Below are positions 45,344 through 56,187 of a stretch of 64,000 bases of DNA, in pieces. Each line of letters starts with the position of its first letter. Position 1 is the stretch's first letter. The stretch spans positions 62,001-126,000 of the forward strand of contig PDHQ01000082.1 of assembly GCA_003339415.1 (NCBI GenBank), given 5' to 3'. This DNA is from Ophiocordyceps camponoti-saundersi (nom. inval.). Lineage: Eukaryota > Ascomycota > Sordariomycetes > Hypocreales > Ophiocordycipitaceae. Below the pieces are notes generated by a model. That model saw only the letters and a program-made list of their open reading frames with translations, was not told the origin of the DNA and ran no database searches. The position numbers and the translations under genes are program-made.

Positions 45344-48071
45344 ATTCGGCAGGTGAGTAGAGAAGAGGATGGGATCTTTGGATAGAGAGGGTCGCGTGAG
45401 AGGGAAGATGGAGGGGGGGAGGGAGCGAATCGAGAAGATGCGGCGTAAGCAGCTCTTTTTTACTATCCGAGCCTCCCGGGCACGATATGAACCTGAGCCG
45501 GGCCACCAACTCCTTTTTCGTCACCAATGATTACCAACCTAGTAAGCAGCTTCGGTTGGGGGGATCTGGGAAATCTGTCAGACAGAGACCCGTGGTCTTT
45601 GATGCCGGGGGAAAGGAAAAAGGGGCGGGGGGGATGGGATGGTAAGGAGGGCGTGGATGTAAAGGGGGTGGGTGAGAAAGGGGAAGAAAGGACAGTAACA
45701 GGTCAGAGTGAGCAAGTTGTAGCAGAAGATAAGAAGCCATACAGAGTGAAAGACGAAGGAGATGAGGGTAAAATGGATGAATATCCCGAGTCTGGCTTGG
45801 ACCGGGAAGCGGAACAACCGTCTCGTGGGGATTTGATGGCGCACAAGGATTATGTCGGCTTGCCGAGCTATACATGCAACCGAATTCAAAGAGAGCGTTA
45901 GCCGACGGAGAAGCGAAAGGTGCATGATCCTCCATGCATAGCAGCCGTTGACGTCGTCGTTGTCGTTGACTGTTATGAAGCCACTGTCTGTTGGCAAGGA
46001 AGGGGGAAAAGGGGGCAGAGAGAGAGAGAGAGAGACAGACAGAGAGAGAGAGAGAGGTGAGATAGAGAAAGCGTAAGACACAAAGAAAAAAGGTGGCGAG
46101 GGGGGTGAAAGAAACGGGCTTTCCGCTGAAGCTCACGTGTTCCGCAAGCAAGCAAGCAAGCAAGCATACATACATACATACATACAAGCTCGAGTAGGTA
46201 GGTAGGTATTCATCCGTACGTACATACATATACATACATACATACAAGGGTGAGCGATTCTCAGCACTCGCTCGCTTCGCTAGAGCCGGGGTTTGAGAGA
46301 TGGGGAGGGGAGGAGAGAGGGAAAGGGGGGGGGCGTGTGGATGCAAGTCATAAATGTGACATGTCTATCCGGAAAGCCGACCTGTCGACCAATAACCCTT
46401 TCCCCTCTCCGTCCGGCTCGAATGTAAGAGCTGAGGGGACAGAGAGAGAGAGAGAGGGAGGGAGGGAGGGAGAGATAGGGGTGGTGGAGGGGGGGGGGAT
46501 TGGGAAACTGGATGGATGTGTTCGTCAACCGTAGGCTCTTCTTCTTTCGCCCTACCGAGCAGATGAGATAGTTGTCTGCCATGGGGGGATTGGGATGGAG
46601 GAAATAGGGGAAAGGGGAAGGGTAAAAAGGGGAGGGGTGGCATGTTTCGGGCCTTTTTTCTTTCCCTTTGCCTTGTTCAGTTCGCATTGTTGGCCTCTTA
46701 TGGTGGCATCGCGGCTGAAGCTGCCGTACAAAGAGTAATAGATGTCTACGTCGTATCCGGTTGAGATGCCGTGAAGAGTGGTGATGGGCTTAGCGCCAGC
46801 ATACATACCTACCTACCTACATATCCCTACATACTACACTGGACGATAGTACATACCTACACTGATGATAATACACACACATATATACGGATACATGGCT
46901 CGCTAACCTCCCACCGGAGCACATGCTCCGTAACATGCAAACAGCATGTATGTATGTCTCTACCATGTAATCCGTCTGTAGGCATCCTTAACCGCGTAAG
47001 ATGAAGATGCGTATCCCATCAGCCTGTAATCCATGATTCGTCGTAGGCCAAGCTGGGCAAAGGACGCGCATGCACCTTACGGTGAGACAAACGGACGAAT
47101 GATGCATTCTCATCATCTCACGGGAAACGGCTCAACCGGCGGTACCGATACGACGGCACCGTCGTCGTCCCCCCCTTTCTCGCCGTTTTGCATCCTCTTC
47201 GTGTCACCTGGGCGGTGCGGTGAAGGAAAACCAAAGGAGTGCCAGGAAGGGTTGATATCGACGCCGTCACCATGGTCTAGGAAGAGATCTGTTGTACGAG
47301 TTACGACTGGCTGTTTGTTGCTCTTCTATCTCTTCCCCTTGTTCGTGTAGCCTTGCTCTATGTTTCCTACCTACGTTTTTGTCATACATGGGACACGATG
47401 GACCCCGGCTTTCTTTGTATGTATCCGTCCATTCATCCCCTTTTTTCTCTTCTCTTCCCTTCCTCCGTCAACTCCGTCATCCAGACAGGCCACCGCAACT
47501 CGACGACGGGTATACATACGGATACACAGCTCGGAATCTAACGTAGCGCTCGATCCCGAGTCGTGTAAGGGGTATAGATAGCACTCTGTGGTGTGCCTTG
47601 TTGTATATCGTGCGTGGCGCGCCACGGGTAGTAGACCAGATCTGCATAGGTAGCTTTCCAAAGCCAGTAGTGAAAAAGTGATCTGTTAGGTTTTCCCATC
47701 TCGTCCTCATCACCTTTTCCCATCTGCTATAGGCTAACATATCTTCAAGGCCAAGGGGAGAAGAGGAGAAGCTAGCTGGGTTTCAAAACGGCGACGACCC
47801 ATGACGAACAGCCTAGGCGGAAAAGCAAGTTTCAACGAGGGCAAGGAAAGAAAGGCAGTAAAAAGAAAAGAAAAAAGCCTTGCTGCATCCCACGCGCAAC
47901 ACCGCCGCCGACCATGTCTGCTTTGTGTCTCACCCCTTGGCACGACACCGCTTGTGGATAAGAAGGGGGGTGATTCGGGCGTGTGGCACAACATGCAGCA
48001 TCATCACTACCGTAAGCGCGGCCTACGCCTTTTCGTTGGGCCCCAGACCGTCCTCCCTTTTCTATAACAGC

Positions 48072-48103
48072 TTCCGCCACTTAGGTGTTCCGCCACTTAG
48101 GTG
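48072..48103. repeat. Perfect 16-bp tandem duplication
   Basis: Two exact head-to-tail copies of ttccgccacttaggtg (48072-48087 and 48088-48103), 14 bp before the 68-nt G run. Confidence 0.95.
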
Positions 48104-48117
48104 CCGACGCTTTCCCA

Positions 48118-48185
<68 letters not shown>
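48118..48185. repeat. 68-nt G homopolymer
   Basis: Uninterrupted G from 48118 to 48185, intergenic. No N gap here, unlike the run at 26.8 kb. Confidence 0.95.
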
Positions 48186-48186
<1 letters not shown>

Positions 48187-49752
48187 AGGATGGGGCGTGG
48201 GCGAGCTGTTGTGACCACCCGGCTGCGGCGGCGGAGGGACGCAGCCTGGGGTCTCGGGATTTTTTTCATGTGTTTGGTTGTCTTTGTTGTGTGTCCATTG
48301 TTTGTTCTTACATGTCCCCGGATAGCAGAGTTGTTGCGAGAGGAACACAAGGCAGAAGCCTGTGCGAGAGAGCGATTAGACGGAAAGCCTCTTGAGTAAA
48401 ACCATCATGTCATATCGCCCGTTCATGCCGATCAAGCCGGGGAAAACAAGGCTATAATGGCAACCAGGGGTTTCCCTTCCCCTCGCCTCCCCTCCCCCCT
48501 CTCCGCTTCTTCATCCCCCCTTTCTTCCTTCTCTCTCTCACTCGGTGTCCGTATATAACCCCGGATGTATGTGTGTAGAAATAAAAACCACGGATACATG
48601 GGCCGGCGGACCGAGAAGGTTGGTTTGTTTCTCAAGGGGGGGTGTTGTTGTGTCTACATACTTGCTGCTACATGCCTACCTAGTCCGTACGTACAACATA
48701 CTGTAGTATATACCTACCTAGGTAGGTAGGTAGGTAGGTAGGTACATACAGCATTCGCGCCGGAGTCCGGAAGTCATCAATAGGTCCTTGACTTCAGCCG
48801 GCCTGCCTCCTTTTCCACGCGGCTGGGAGATGACTGCCGGGGTCCGGGGGGAGGGGGGGTGGGCGAGTAACGGGCAAGCAAATCAAACGGTATCCGTACA
48901 TACATACGCACCACACTTATACACACACACACACACACACACATAAAACGCAACACACATGTGCATTCTTGGGAGCCCGAGTCCATCCGCTTGGGTCGAT
49001 TTTGCCGAATACGAAGCTGACGAGCGGTGATAGCAACGGCACGGCTCGGCAACCTTCAATGGTGAGTGAGCACGGTGAGCAGGTAACGGTCGTTGGATGA
49101 AGCGGGAAAATGTCACGAGATTGGCTTGCGGGTGGCTACAGCTGGCTGCTGAGAAAGCAACGGGCATACCTACCTAGGTAGGTAGGTAGGTAGGACTTGA
49201 TGTGACAAACAAGTAACGGAGTTAGTCCGTACGACGTTGATGATCGGCCTTTGTCATGTCGGCTGGATGCAGCCTGGCTTAGGTGGCTGCTGGCTCGGGC
49301 GATGGCAGGTCACCTGAACCTCCTCCCAGTACTGACTATCGTCCAAAGGTCGTCAACAGCTTAGTGCACGTATGTATGTCCGTACAAAGGAAAACACGGG
49401 GAAAAAGATTAACACCTGTCACGCTACCCTACAGCATCACATCACGGCCCGGCTCCGCGATGCTCCTACTGCAAATCTACATCAAGAATAATCCCACCCC
49501 GAGAGAACGCGGGCGTGGGATACTTGTACATACCTACATACATATGCGGGGGGCCAAGCGCGGCCGTCGCATGGGTCTCCCTCCGCATCGCATCGCCGTC
49601 ATCTACCTTAGGCAGGTAGGTCGCTGGGGCTGATCCGGCTCCGCTCCCGCGTCTGCCGGCCGGCCTCGAAGCCTGCGTCCGGCGATACCGATTCTGGACT
49701 CGTCTCCTGCCAGCCTGTACAGACGTAGCCGAAGCGCAGTACCTAGACCTCT

Positions 49753-49911
49753 GATAGGTAGGCATGAGGCCCTGCCACGGAAGGCACGTTTGGTACGGCC
49801 GCGGGTACAAATTGGCACGACCCCCCTCCCCCCTTTCTAGATAGATTATTATCCTTAGGTTAAATTGAGCACGACCGATTTGCTGCTTTGAGGCAGTTAT
49901 CCTTTCTTTCT
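49753..49911. repeat. Left direct repeat of the 0.8-kb element
   Basis: 159 bp. The minus-strand tail reads KSVVLNLT-stop, matching the right repeat except for Thr/Ser and a one-base offset upstream. Confidence 0.9.
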
Positions 49912-50385
49912 GGTGACCGAGACAGGGGGCCGCAAGGCCCGGGTGACGACCTTCTTCTGATCACGATAATATCTAATCTGCTTACGCCTGCCGCTGCCGC
50001 TACCTCTGCTGCGAATACCTCTGCCTGCCGCCCGCCGCGATGACGACTCCGGCGATGATGACTGCCTGCGAGCCCGGCTACCGACGCCGCTACCTTTAGG
50101 GGCCTTTTACCTCTTCTGCCTATGTGGCCTTCTTCTTCTTCGACCTTCTATGGCCTGGAGCGATGCTCGGCCTGCCGGCTTCTTTTCTTCTGTTTCTTCT
50201 ATATATGCCCTAAGTGGCCTTTGCCCTATGTGGCTTATTTTTTTCGGCTCCGTTAATAGCTAAGGATGGCCCGGATGCCTGTCTGCTGCCCGCGAGGGCT
50301 TTCTGCCGGTTGAATGGTGCCTTGACGAGGCTTTGAGAGACGGAGGGTTGAATCCCCCTTTATCTGCGTTATTGGTGATGGACTT

Positions 50386-50541
50386 GATGGGTAGGCATGA
50401 GGCCCTGCCACGGAAGGCACGTTTGGTACGGCCGCGGGTACAAATTGGCACGACCCCCCTCCCCCCTTTCTAGACAGATTATCATCCTTAGGTCAAATTG
50501 AGCACGACCGTCTTGCTGCTTGAGGCACTATCCTTTCTTTC
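50386..50541. repeat. Right direct repeat of the 0.8-kb element
   Basis: 156 bp. Contains the last codons and stop of the unrecognised minus-strand ORF (KTVVLNLT-stop). Confidence 0.9.
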
Positions 50542-51390
50542 TACCTCTGTACACACTAGCCCGTGACCACGCGCCACTGACAACATATAAAGCATGATGC
50601 TACTGATATGCATGCGACTCGTCGTCCCATCATTGACTTCCGCGCTTCGAGCCGCTCTCGCCCTTCCATTCGCCTCGCAAGTTCCCAAAGGCCAGGAAAG
50701 AGACGGTCGACCTCGACCATGGCATCCTGACCCTCTTCTACCAGGCTTCGTCATCAGCATATCCGCCGTCAGGCTGACCCGGTCCGAGTCCCAGTTCCAG
50801 TCTTTGGCCATGACGAGCTTGCCATGTTCCAGTCTGGCTAGCTGGCTCAGCGTGCCGCCGCCTACCAGCGTCTTAGCATCGCCGCTACAAGCCTGCATAT
50901 GCTTGCCGATAACCTCGACGTTGACGTTCTCGAACGAGTGCCAGCAGCCAAACTCGTCGCCATACTCTAGCGCTAGCTTGCCATCGGGCAGCGTCGACAT
51001 TCTACGGACGGAGTCGCCGCCGCAGGATCGTTATACAATGTATGCGAGACTCGGCATGGGTCGAGAGCTGTGGGCCCCCTCTGACCATGAGCAATTTTCC
51101 TTAGCGATAAAAAGGAAATACGTGATCCTTCCCGAAACCTTACCAGTGCAGAAGAGCGTTTGTAGCACTATGCCGTCGACGTCGCCGTCTATATGTGTGC
51201 TCCGCACACGACTTGATCATCTTGGCATCCAAGGAATATGCAAAGCCTGCCGACGTGTTCAGCGGATAGGTGTCTAGTCCAGCCAGATGTGGCGCCGTCT
51301 TAGCGACCATTGGGGCCGGTGAGAAGTTGAGCCATGACACGCTTTCCCGGAAGATTCCAAAGTCGAAGCGATCCGAGAGAAATCAAGACT
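50488..51390 (-). pseudogene. Unrecognised minus-strand gene or gene remnant
   Basis: I do not recognise this. Two protein-like stretches lie on the minus strand. The upstream one (about 51390-51140) contains FDFGIFRESVSWLNFSPAP and GLDTYPLNTSAGFAYSLDAK, with no ATG of its own. The downstream one is an ATG ORF from 51000 to 50488 with GDEFGCWHSFENVNVEVIGK and ARLEHGKLVMAKDWNWDSDR, whose last ~45 codons are less natural and whose stop lies inside the right direct repeat of the adjacent element. The two parts need at least one intron or a frameshift to join; I could not find a clean splice. The C-terminus was probably altered by the repeat element. It could be a living gene with misread exons or a decayed copy. 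Confidence 0.35.
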
Positions 51391-51947
51391 TTGTTTTTTC
51401 ACGAGATATTCGAGACACTTGAGGCCAGAATTTAAATTCCTACCTCTATCAGGACTGGGTAATAGAATGCGCGCGGGTCGTTGCTGATAAGGGCAAACGA
51501 TAAGTCGGCGGAAGCGCAATAGAAGGACTTCCAAGAGGCTCATGATGGCGACGAAGAGGCGAGTAAAAGAAGAGGATGACAACTGTGCTAGCTTCCAACG
51601 CAGCAGCCGAAGCATCCTCACAACGGCGGCCAGTTTCAATCACGTGGGCTTCGTCGACCCATCGACCTCACAATCTTCAAGCAACGAAGCGCTGTAGAAA
51701 TGACGTAGTTGACTCATTCATCTGATTAGGTAGGTAGACACGCTTACGTGCATACAGCTATGCGACTGCAAGTACGGATACAACGATGTTTGAAGCGAGG
51801 CAAGAGCACCGTATCGGGTAGCAGGTATCGAGGAGAAATTTTGCCCACCCATCGTCAAAAGCCTCAACTCATCTTCCCGCCAGCTTCTCCGGCGCTCTTT
51901 CCATCCGTCCGCCGTGCTGCGCTTGCGCGTGCGCGATACTCGGCTCC
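51391..51947. promoter_or_regulatory. Intergenic/promoter region upstream of the ataxin-10-domain gene
   Basis: About 560 bp. A minus-strand frame near 51643-51658 reads WVDEAHVIETG, which looks helicase-like but has no support around it. The region directly before 51948 is the probable promoter and leader of the plus-strand gene. Confidence 0.35.
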
Positions 51948-54900
51948 ATGACATACGCGAATGCTTCCAAGGAAGCCATGGCGCGCCTGGCCGACTATGC
52001 GGCATCTCCTGGCGCCGACCCCGACCCCGACCCCGTCCTCGGCGAGAGCATCGAGGAGCGCTGCTTCTCCGCAGCCCTCATCTGCCTCGAGGGTCATTAT
52101 ACTCAGTCTCCCCCAATGGGACCTCTGACGGCCGCTCGCGTGAGCTCCATGATATCAAAGACTCTGGAGAAGACGCACACTTTGAGATCTGCACGGTAGC
52201 TGCCTGGAGCCGCCAGCCTACCGCGCCTTCAACTCTCTGACTGACCTACGCAGCGAGGCCCTGTCACGCAATGTCGCAATATGGATCTGGCTCACCCGAA
52301 TATTCGCCGCTGCCATCCCGAGCCTCACCACGAGGTCCATCGGCCCGCTGTCGAGCTTGAACGATCCCAACAAAGGCGTCACTCCCCAGGAGAGCACCGC
52401 CCTCATCGTCACGAACCAGGCCTCCATCAAGGAAGATCTGGCGACTTTGATCAAACTGATGCACATCGCTAGGAATCTTCTCGTTAATGCCGAGCCCGAG
52501 GTTCCCCAAGATATATGCGCCGCCGTTCATTTCGACCAAATGGTCTACCAAACAATCATTCTCTGCGTCAATGTCGCTAGTAAAGGCTACGACGGCGAGA
52601 TTCTCGACGACGCTCAGCGATTAAAGCTCACTGACATCACCGAACTCTGTACGTTGGCCTTCCCTGTCTGATGCCTCGAGCTCCATCTCACAGGGCCCAG
52701 ACAAGAAACTGCTCGTCACTTCTCTCCAGCAAGCACACAACTGGACGGCCAAGAATGATCGGAACAAGATGTCGTTTTGGTACGATGTTCTCTTCGACGA
52801 GGACGAAACCGCATACAACTCTGGTCCTGAGGAGGGTCTCAGCGATGTGTCGGGCTTCCGGTCAGACTCTGCAAAGCAGCAGGTTCAGCACTGGCTCGAT
52901 CGCAACTCCAAGATGTGCGACACCGCTCGCAAACTCCTCAAGGACTATGCTCAGAACCATGCCGACAAGCCGCCGGGGAGACTGGCGCCCATACGACCAC
53001 TGGCATGGAACTGGCTTCCGGACGTATCCTTTCCCGCACAGACCGAACTCGGCGACGGTGACGAGAAGATAAACCCCGTCTGGAAGCCGGACGAGACGGA
53101 CAAGTTCGAGCAGGACAGAGCCTATGGCCGCGTCTCGAGAGAAATCGACACCTGGTGGCTCCGGGCTCGAGACCCCAACTACGAAGACTGGGTGGTGGGC
53201 ATGCCGTCAATCGAATTCGCCCAGTCGCGCATCGAGCACTGCAAGAGCAACTTGGTTCATCGTTACGCCAGTTCATACCAGGGCGAGCAATCACCCTCGG
53301 TCGAAAGGGCTGACGAGGACCTCTTGGAAGCGGAGCAATGTCACTGCTCCGAGTGTCACCACGACGAACACACACAGAGTGTTGCTGCGCAGGATATGGC
53401 TTGTCAGCACCCGGATCACGACCGCTATCAACATGCTGATCATGAGCATGATCACCACCATGACCAGCACCACCACCACCATCACCACCACCACCACCAT
53501 CACCACCATCAACATCAACACGATCATCATCACGATTACACTCAAGAGTATGTGGAAGAGATGATGGACGAAGACGAAGCCGAGGACGACATATCATACG
53601 TGGAGGGGCCCCTGACGGGCTTACTTACGGAGGTGCCCAACATACTCGATCCCAAGCAGATCGAAGCCCTCCACATGATAGTCAAGTCGTGTGTCCTCGA
53701 CAATGCTGGATCCGGCCTGACGCGCGCCGGCGAAAATCTGCAGAAGACGCGTTGTAGGATGTTGCTGGCTCTGGACTGTGGGAAGAGCCTTTTGCGCGAG
53801 TTACTCGTCTTCATCGCCGTCTGGGGCAAGGACGAGCAGTCGCTCATCTTCCAGGTTACGACGCAGATCGTCGAGGCCCTCCACCATAGCGCCCTAATCC
53901 CGTACGCGTGGAACTCGCTGAGAATTCCCAAGGATATCATCTCACCCGCGCAAACGGTGCTATTACGGCTGGTCAACCACATGCTCCGTGCCCGTGTTCA
54001 CAACCCCGTTGGCCAGGAAGTCAAAGACGAGATGAGGGACATCAAGCTTGTGCACTTCTTTTTCAGCTTCTTCAGGAGTCGCATCGTGCCCGAATGCGCA
54101 GCCCTCATGCACCTGCAGGCGCAGATCCGGCAACAGACGTGCGACGCGGCCGAGTTCCCAGTCGACAGCTGGGACATGGAGCGTGCCAAGGAGGGGCTGG
54201 CACAGTATCTCGACTTTCTCATCACAGTGGCCGAGACGACGGACACGCGGGCCAAGCTGATCGAGTGGGAGGCCGCCTACGACCTCGTGGCGCTACTGAG
54301 CGGCCTCGACGCCGGCGTGGAGAAGAAGCCGCTGGTGGAGCTGCCGAAGCGGTCACCCAAGAGGGAGAAGAGCAACCCGATGGTGGAGAGGCCGTACTCG
54401 ACGGCTGACGAGAGCCCGTCGCCGTCGCCGCCGCCGCCGCCGATGCAGGAACCCGCGCACAAGTTTCCGTGGCCCGGCATCAAGGGGCAGATATTCACCA
54501 TCATCGCCACCTTACTTCAGCCGCCGGCCGGACAGAGCAGCCCGGGCAACGCGCAGGTGCAGATGCAGATGGTCAGGCACAACGGCATCGTGCCACTGCT
54601 CAACTGCTGCGCCTACGACGATCACAATCCTTACGCCAAGGAGCGCGTCACCATATGCCTCAAGTGGCTGCTGGACGGCTGCGAGGCGGCCAACAACTTC
54701 TTTCGGGAGTTGGTCAGCTTCGCGCCGCCGGCCAACCTCAAGCCACCACCCGGCGGGTCGACCGTGTCGTCGGTACGGGTCGACGGCGTCGCGGGCGAGG
54801 TCAAGGTACAGGTGCGGTCGAGTACCGCGCCTCGTGTCGGCAGCAGCAGCCGGGATCCGGACGCAGACCTGTTGGACCGCGCCGCCTCGCTCAGCCTCAG

Positions 54901-54952
54901 GGTGCCGCCTCCAAGATCCAGGGGTAGCGTCGAGGACGATTTCATGGCCTGA
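51948..54952 (+). CDS. Ataxin-10 domain (Ctr86-like) protein with a long histidine tract
   Basis: Three exons, 51948-52195, 52254-52648 and 52701-54952, with introns of 58 and 52 nt; 964 aa, phases consistent. The last intron ends at the second of two nearby AGs (52700) to keep frame. The C-terminal part has VRHNGIVPLLNCCAYDDHN, then PYAKERVTICLKWLLDG and EAANNFFRELVS, the ataxin-10 C-terminal homology domain found in yeast Ctr86 and human ATXN10. The rest is helical and armadillo-like, as in ICKLLVTSLQQAHNW-type segments. Between about residues 445 and 500 there is a His/Asp/Gln-rich insert with a run of 14 His (53467-53508), preceded by HCSECHHDEH. Such an insert could bind metal; that is inference. 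The protein ends SRGSVEDDFMA. Confidence 0.85.
53440..53545 (+). repeat. CAC/CAT triplet repeat coding for a polyhistidine tract
   Basis: In-frame CAC and CAT codons with GAT/CAA/CAG interruptions inside the ataxin-10-domain gene. The mixed synonymous codons (CAC and CAT) argue against recent slippage alone. Confidence 0.9.
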
Positions 54953-55366
54953 GCCGGGCTCCTCCTGCGTCTTGGCGTATGAGGTCAGGATGAGTGATTG
55001 GGGGCACAGGGCTGGGACGCAGGGTTTCGCCGACCAAGTCCATCACACGAATTGGGAAGGGAATAATGGGTTAGAAAGCAAGATTAGTCGACGAGGTCGA
55101 TTGTACGACTGGATAATTGGCAGCAGTGCCTTGAGACGGTGTTACTGACATACATACATACATACGTGGAAGAGGCCAACAAGGAAAGAGTCTAGATATA
55201 CATACGTAGGTAGGTATGTATGTACAGCATTATCCAGTGCTAGGAATGTGCGGGTGTCAAAGTGAAGTGTCGGTATCCAAAGTATTGGTGAGAAAATGGC
55301 ATCTATGTATGTAAACACACATGTATGTATGTACAAAAAGAAAAAGACGCATCCGTGCGCCGTCTC
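54953..55366. other. Intergenic region between convergent genes
   Basis: 414 bp between the stops of the ataxin-10-domain gene and RIB3. Contains TACATACATACATAC (55149-55165) and GGTAGGTATGTATGTAC (55208-55224), ordinary for this genome. No gene. Confidence 0.55.
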
Positions 55367-56187
55367 TCAGGAGGAACCGCCGCCGTTCACGGCCAGCTTG
55401 TCATGCAGCCTATCGATGTGTCGAACGAGATCCGCAATGGTGCAGACCTTGAGCCCCCACTTGCGAGCGAACTGCAGGCAAGCCTCGCCCCTCATCATGC
55501 CGGCGCCGGAGCGCACGGCCTGACCGGGGACCTCGATGCCGTCGTCGACGAGTTCGCAGATGGCGGCGGCGGGGGCGAGGCCGGCGAGGCGACAGAGGTC
55601 GAGGGCGGCCTCGGTGTGTCCGGGACGAGCCCTGACGCCTCCCGGGTGGGCGCGCAGCGGGAGGAGGTGACCGGGACGGCGGAGGCTGTCCGGGGTGGAG
55701 GCCGGGTCCGCGAGGACGCGGCAGGCCCTGGCCCGGTCTTGGGCGCTGATGCCGGTGGTGACGGACTCGTGGGCGGCGTCGACGGAGACGGTGTAGGCCG
55801 TTCCCCTCGGGTCTTGGCTGCCGCCGGCCGGGACCATGAGAGGTAGGTCTAGGGCGTCGGCGCGGTCGGCGCTGATGGGCGCGCAGATGTAGCCTGATGA
55901 GTAGCGGATCATCCAGGCCATGCGATCTGTGGTGACGTGCTCTGCTGCGATGATCAGGTCGGCTTCATTCTCGCGGCCGGGGTCATCGAGGACGACGAGG
56001 AATTGGCCGGTGCCTGATGATTGGGGGGGAAAAAAATTGGTCAACGTTGGTTTTTTGCCCTCTTACTTTCCTACTTTTGCTCATTGAACGTGATGGAAAG
56101 GGGAGAGGGGGGGTTCATACGAAAGGCTTCGATCGCGTCGGGGATGGAGTCGAAGAGACTCTCGGGCATCGTCGTAGGAGCTGGCAT
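55367..56187 (-). CDS. RIB3: 3,4-dihydroxy-2-butanone 4-phosphate synthase
   Basis: Two exons, 56187-56121 and 56013-55367, with one 107-nt intron (GTATGA..CAG) in phase; 237 aa. Exon 1 gives FDSIPDAIEAF; exon 2 continues RTGQFLVVLDDPGRENEADL, the DDxxRENE catalytic/metal loop. Then come YICAPISADRADALDLP, TAYTVSVDAAHESVTTGISAQDRA, the RRPGHLLPLRA motif and HTEAALDLCRLAGL with the conserved His and Glu. The enzyme converts ribulose 5-phosphate to formate and the four-carbon precursor of the riboflavin xylene ring. Full length for the fungal monofunctional RIB3; there is no GTP cyclohydrolase II fusion. A second ATG seven codons later is an alternative start. Confidence 0.95.

Larger units (their letters stand above)
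45344..49752. other. Long intergenic region, gene-poor
   Basis: 4.4 kb with no supportable gene. It has AG repeats (46018-46057, 46440-46470), GCAA and CATA repeats (46144-46185), ATCCGTAC octamers (46212, 48892), TACCTACC and GGTAGGTA inverted repeats (48711-48745, 49167-49195), a 16-bp tandem duplication followed by a 68-nt G run (48072-48185), and an AC tract (48921-48942). The ORF at 45527-45901 looks moderately balanced but has no recognisable domain and no splice support. Confidence 0.5.
49753..50541. mobile_element. Small element with ~157-bp direct terminal repeats (TRIM-like or solo duplication)
   Basis: Two direct repeats, 49753-49911 and 50386-50541, are about 93-95% identical. 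Both begin with the phrase GGTAGGCATGAGGCCC (after a variable GATA/GATG) and both end CCTTTCTTTCT. They enclose 474 bp. The minus strand of the interior reads partly as basic, Arg/Ser-rich protein (AYIEETEEKKPAGRASLQA, then a stop, then RRKQIRYYRDQKKVV). In both repeats the minus strand encodes the same ending, VVLNLT followed by TAA. The layout resembles a terminal-repeat retrotransposon in miniature, but no primer-binding site, polypurine tract or target-site duplication could be confirmed, and a segmental duplication of a gene end is an alternative. Confidence 0.5.

Noticed and set aside
45527..45901. Plus-strand 124-codon ORF as a gene
   Set aside because: Gly/Lys/Glu-rich composition, overlaps the upstream flank of the methyltransferase gene, no domain and no codon-use resemblance to neighbouring genes.
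46144..46240. CRISPR-like spaced repeats (GCAA/CATA/GTAGG units)
   Set aside because: Units are 4-mers in direct tandem without unique spacers; this is a microsatellite in a eukaryotic genome.
51600..51660. DEAH-box helicase motif (WVDEAHVIETG) on the minus strand
   Set aside because: Only one short motif; upstream and downstream frames show no other helicase motifs and have stops close by. Probably chance.
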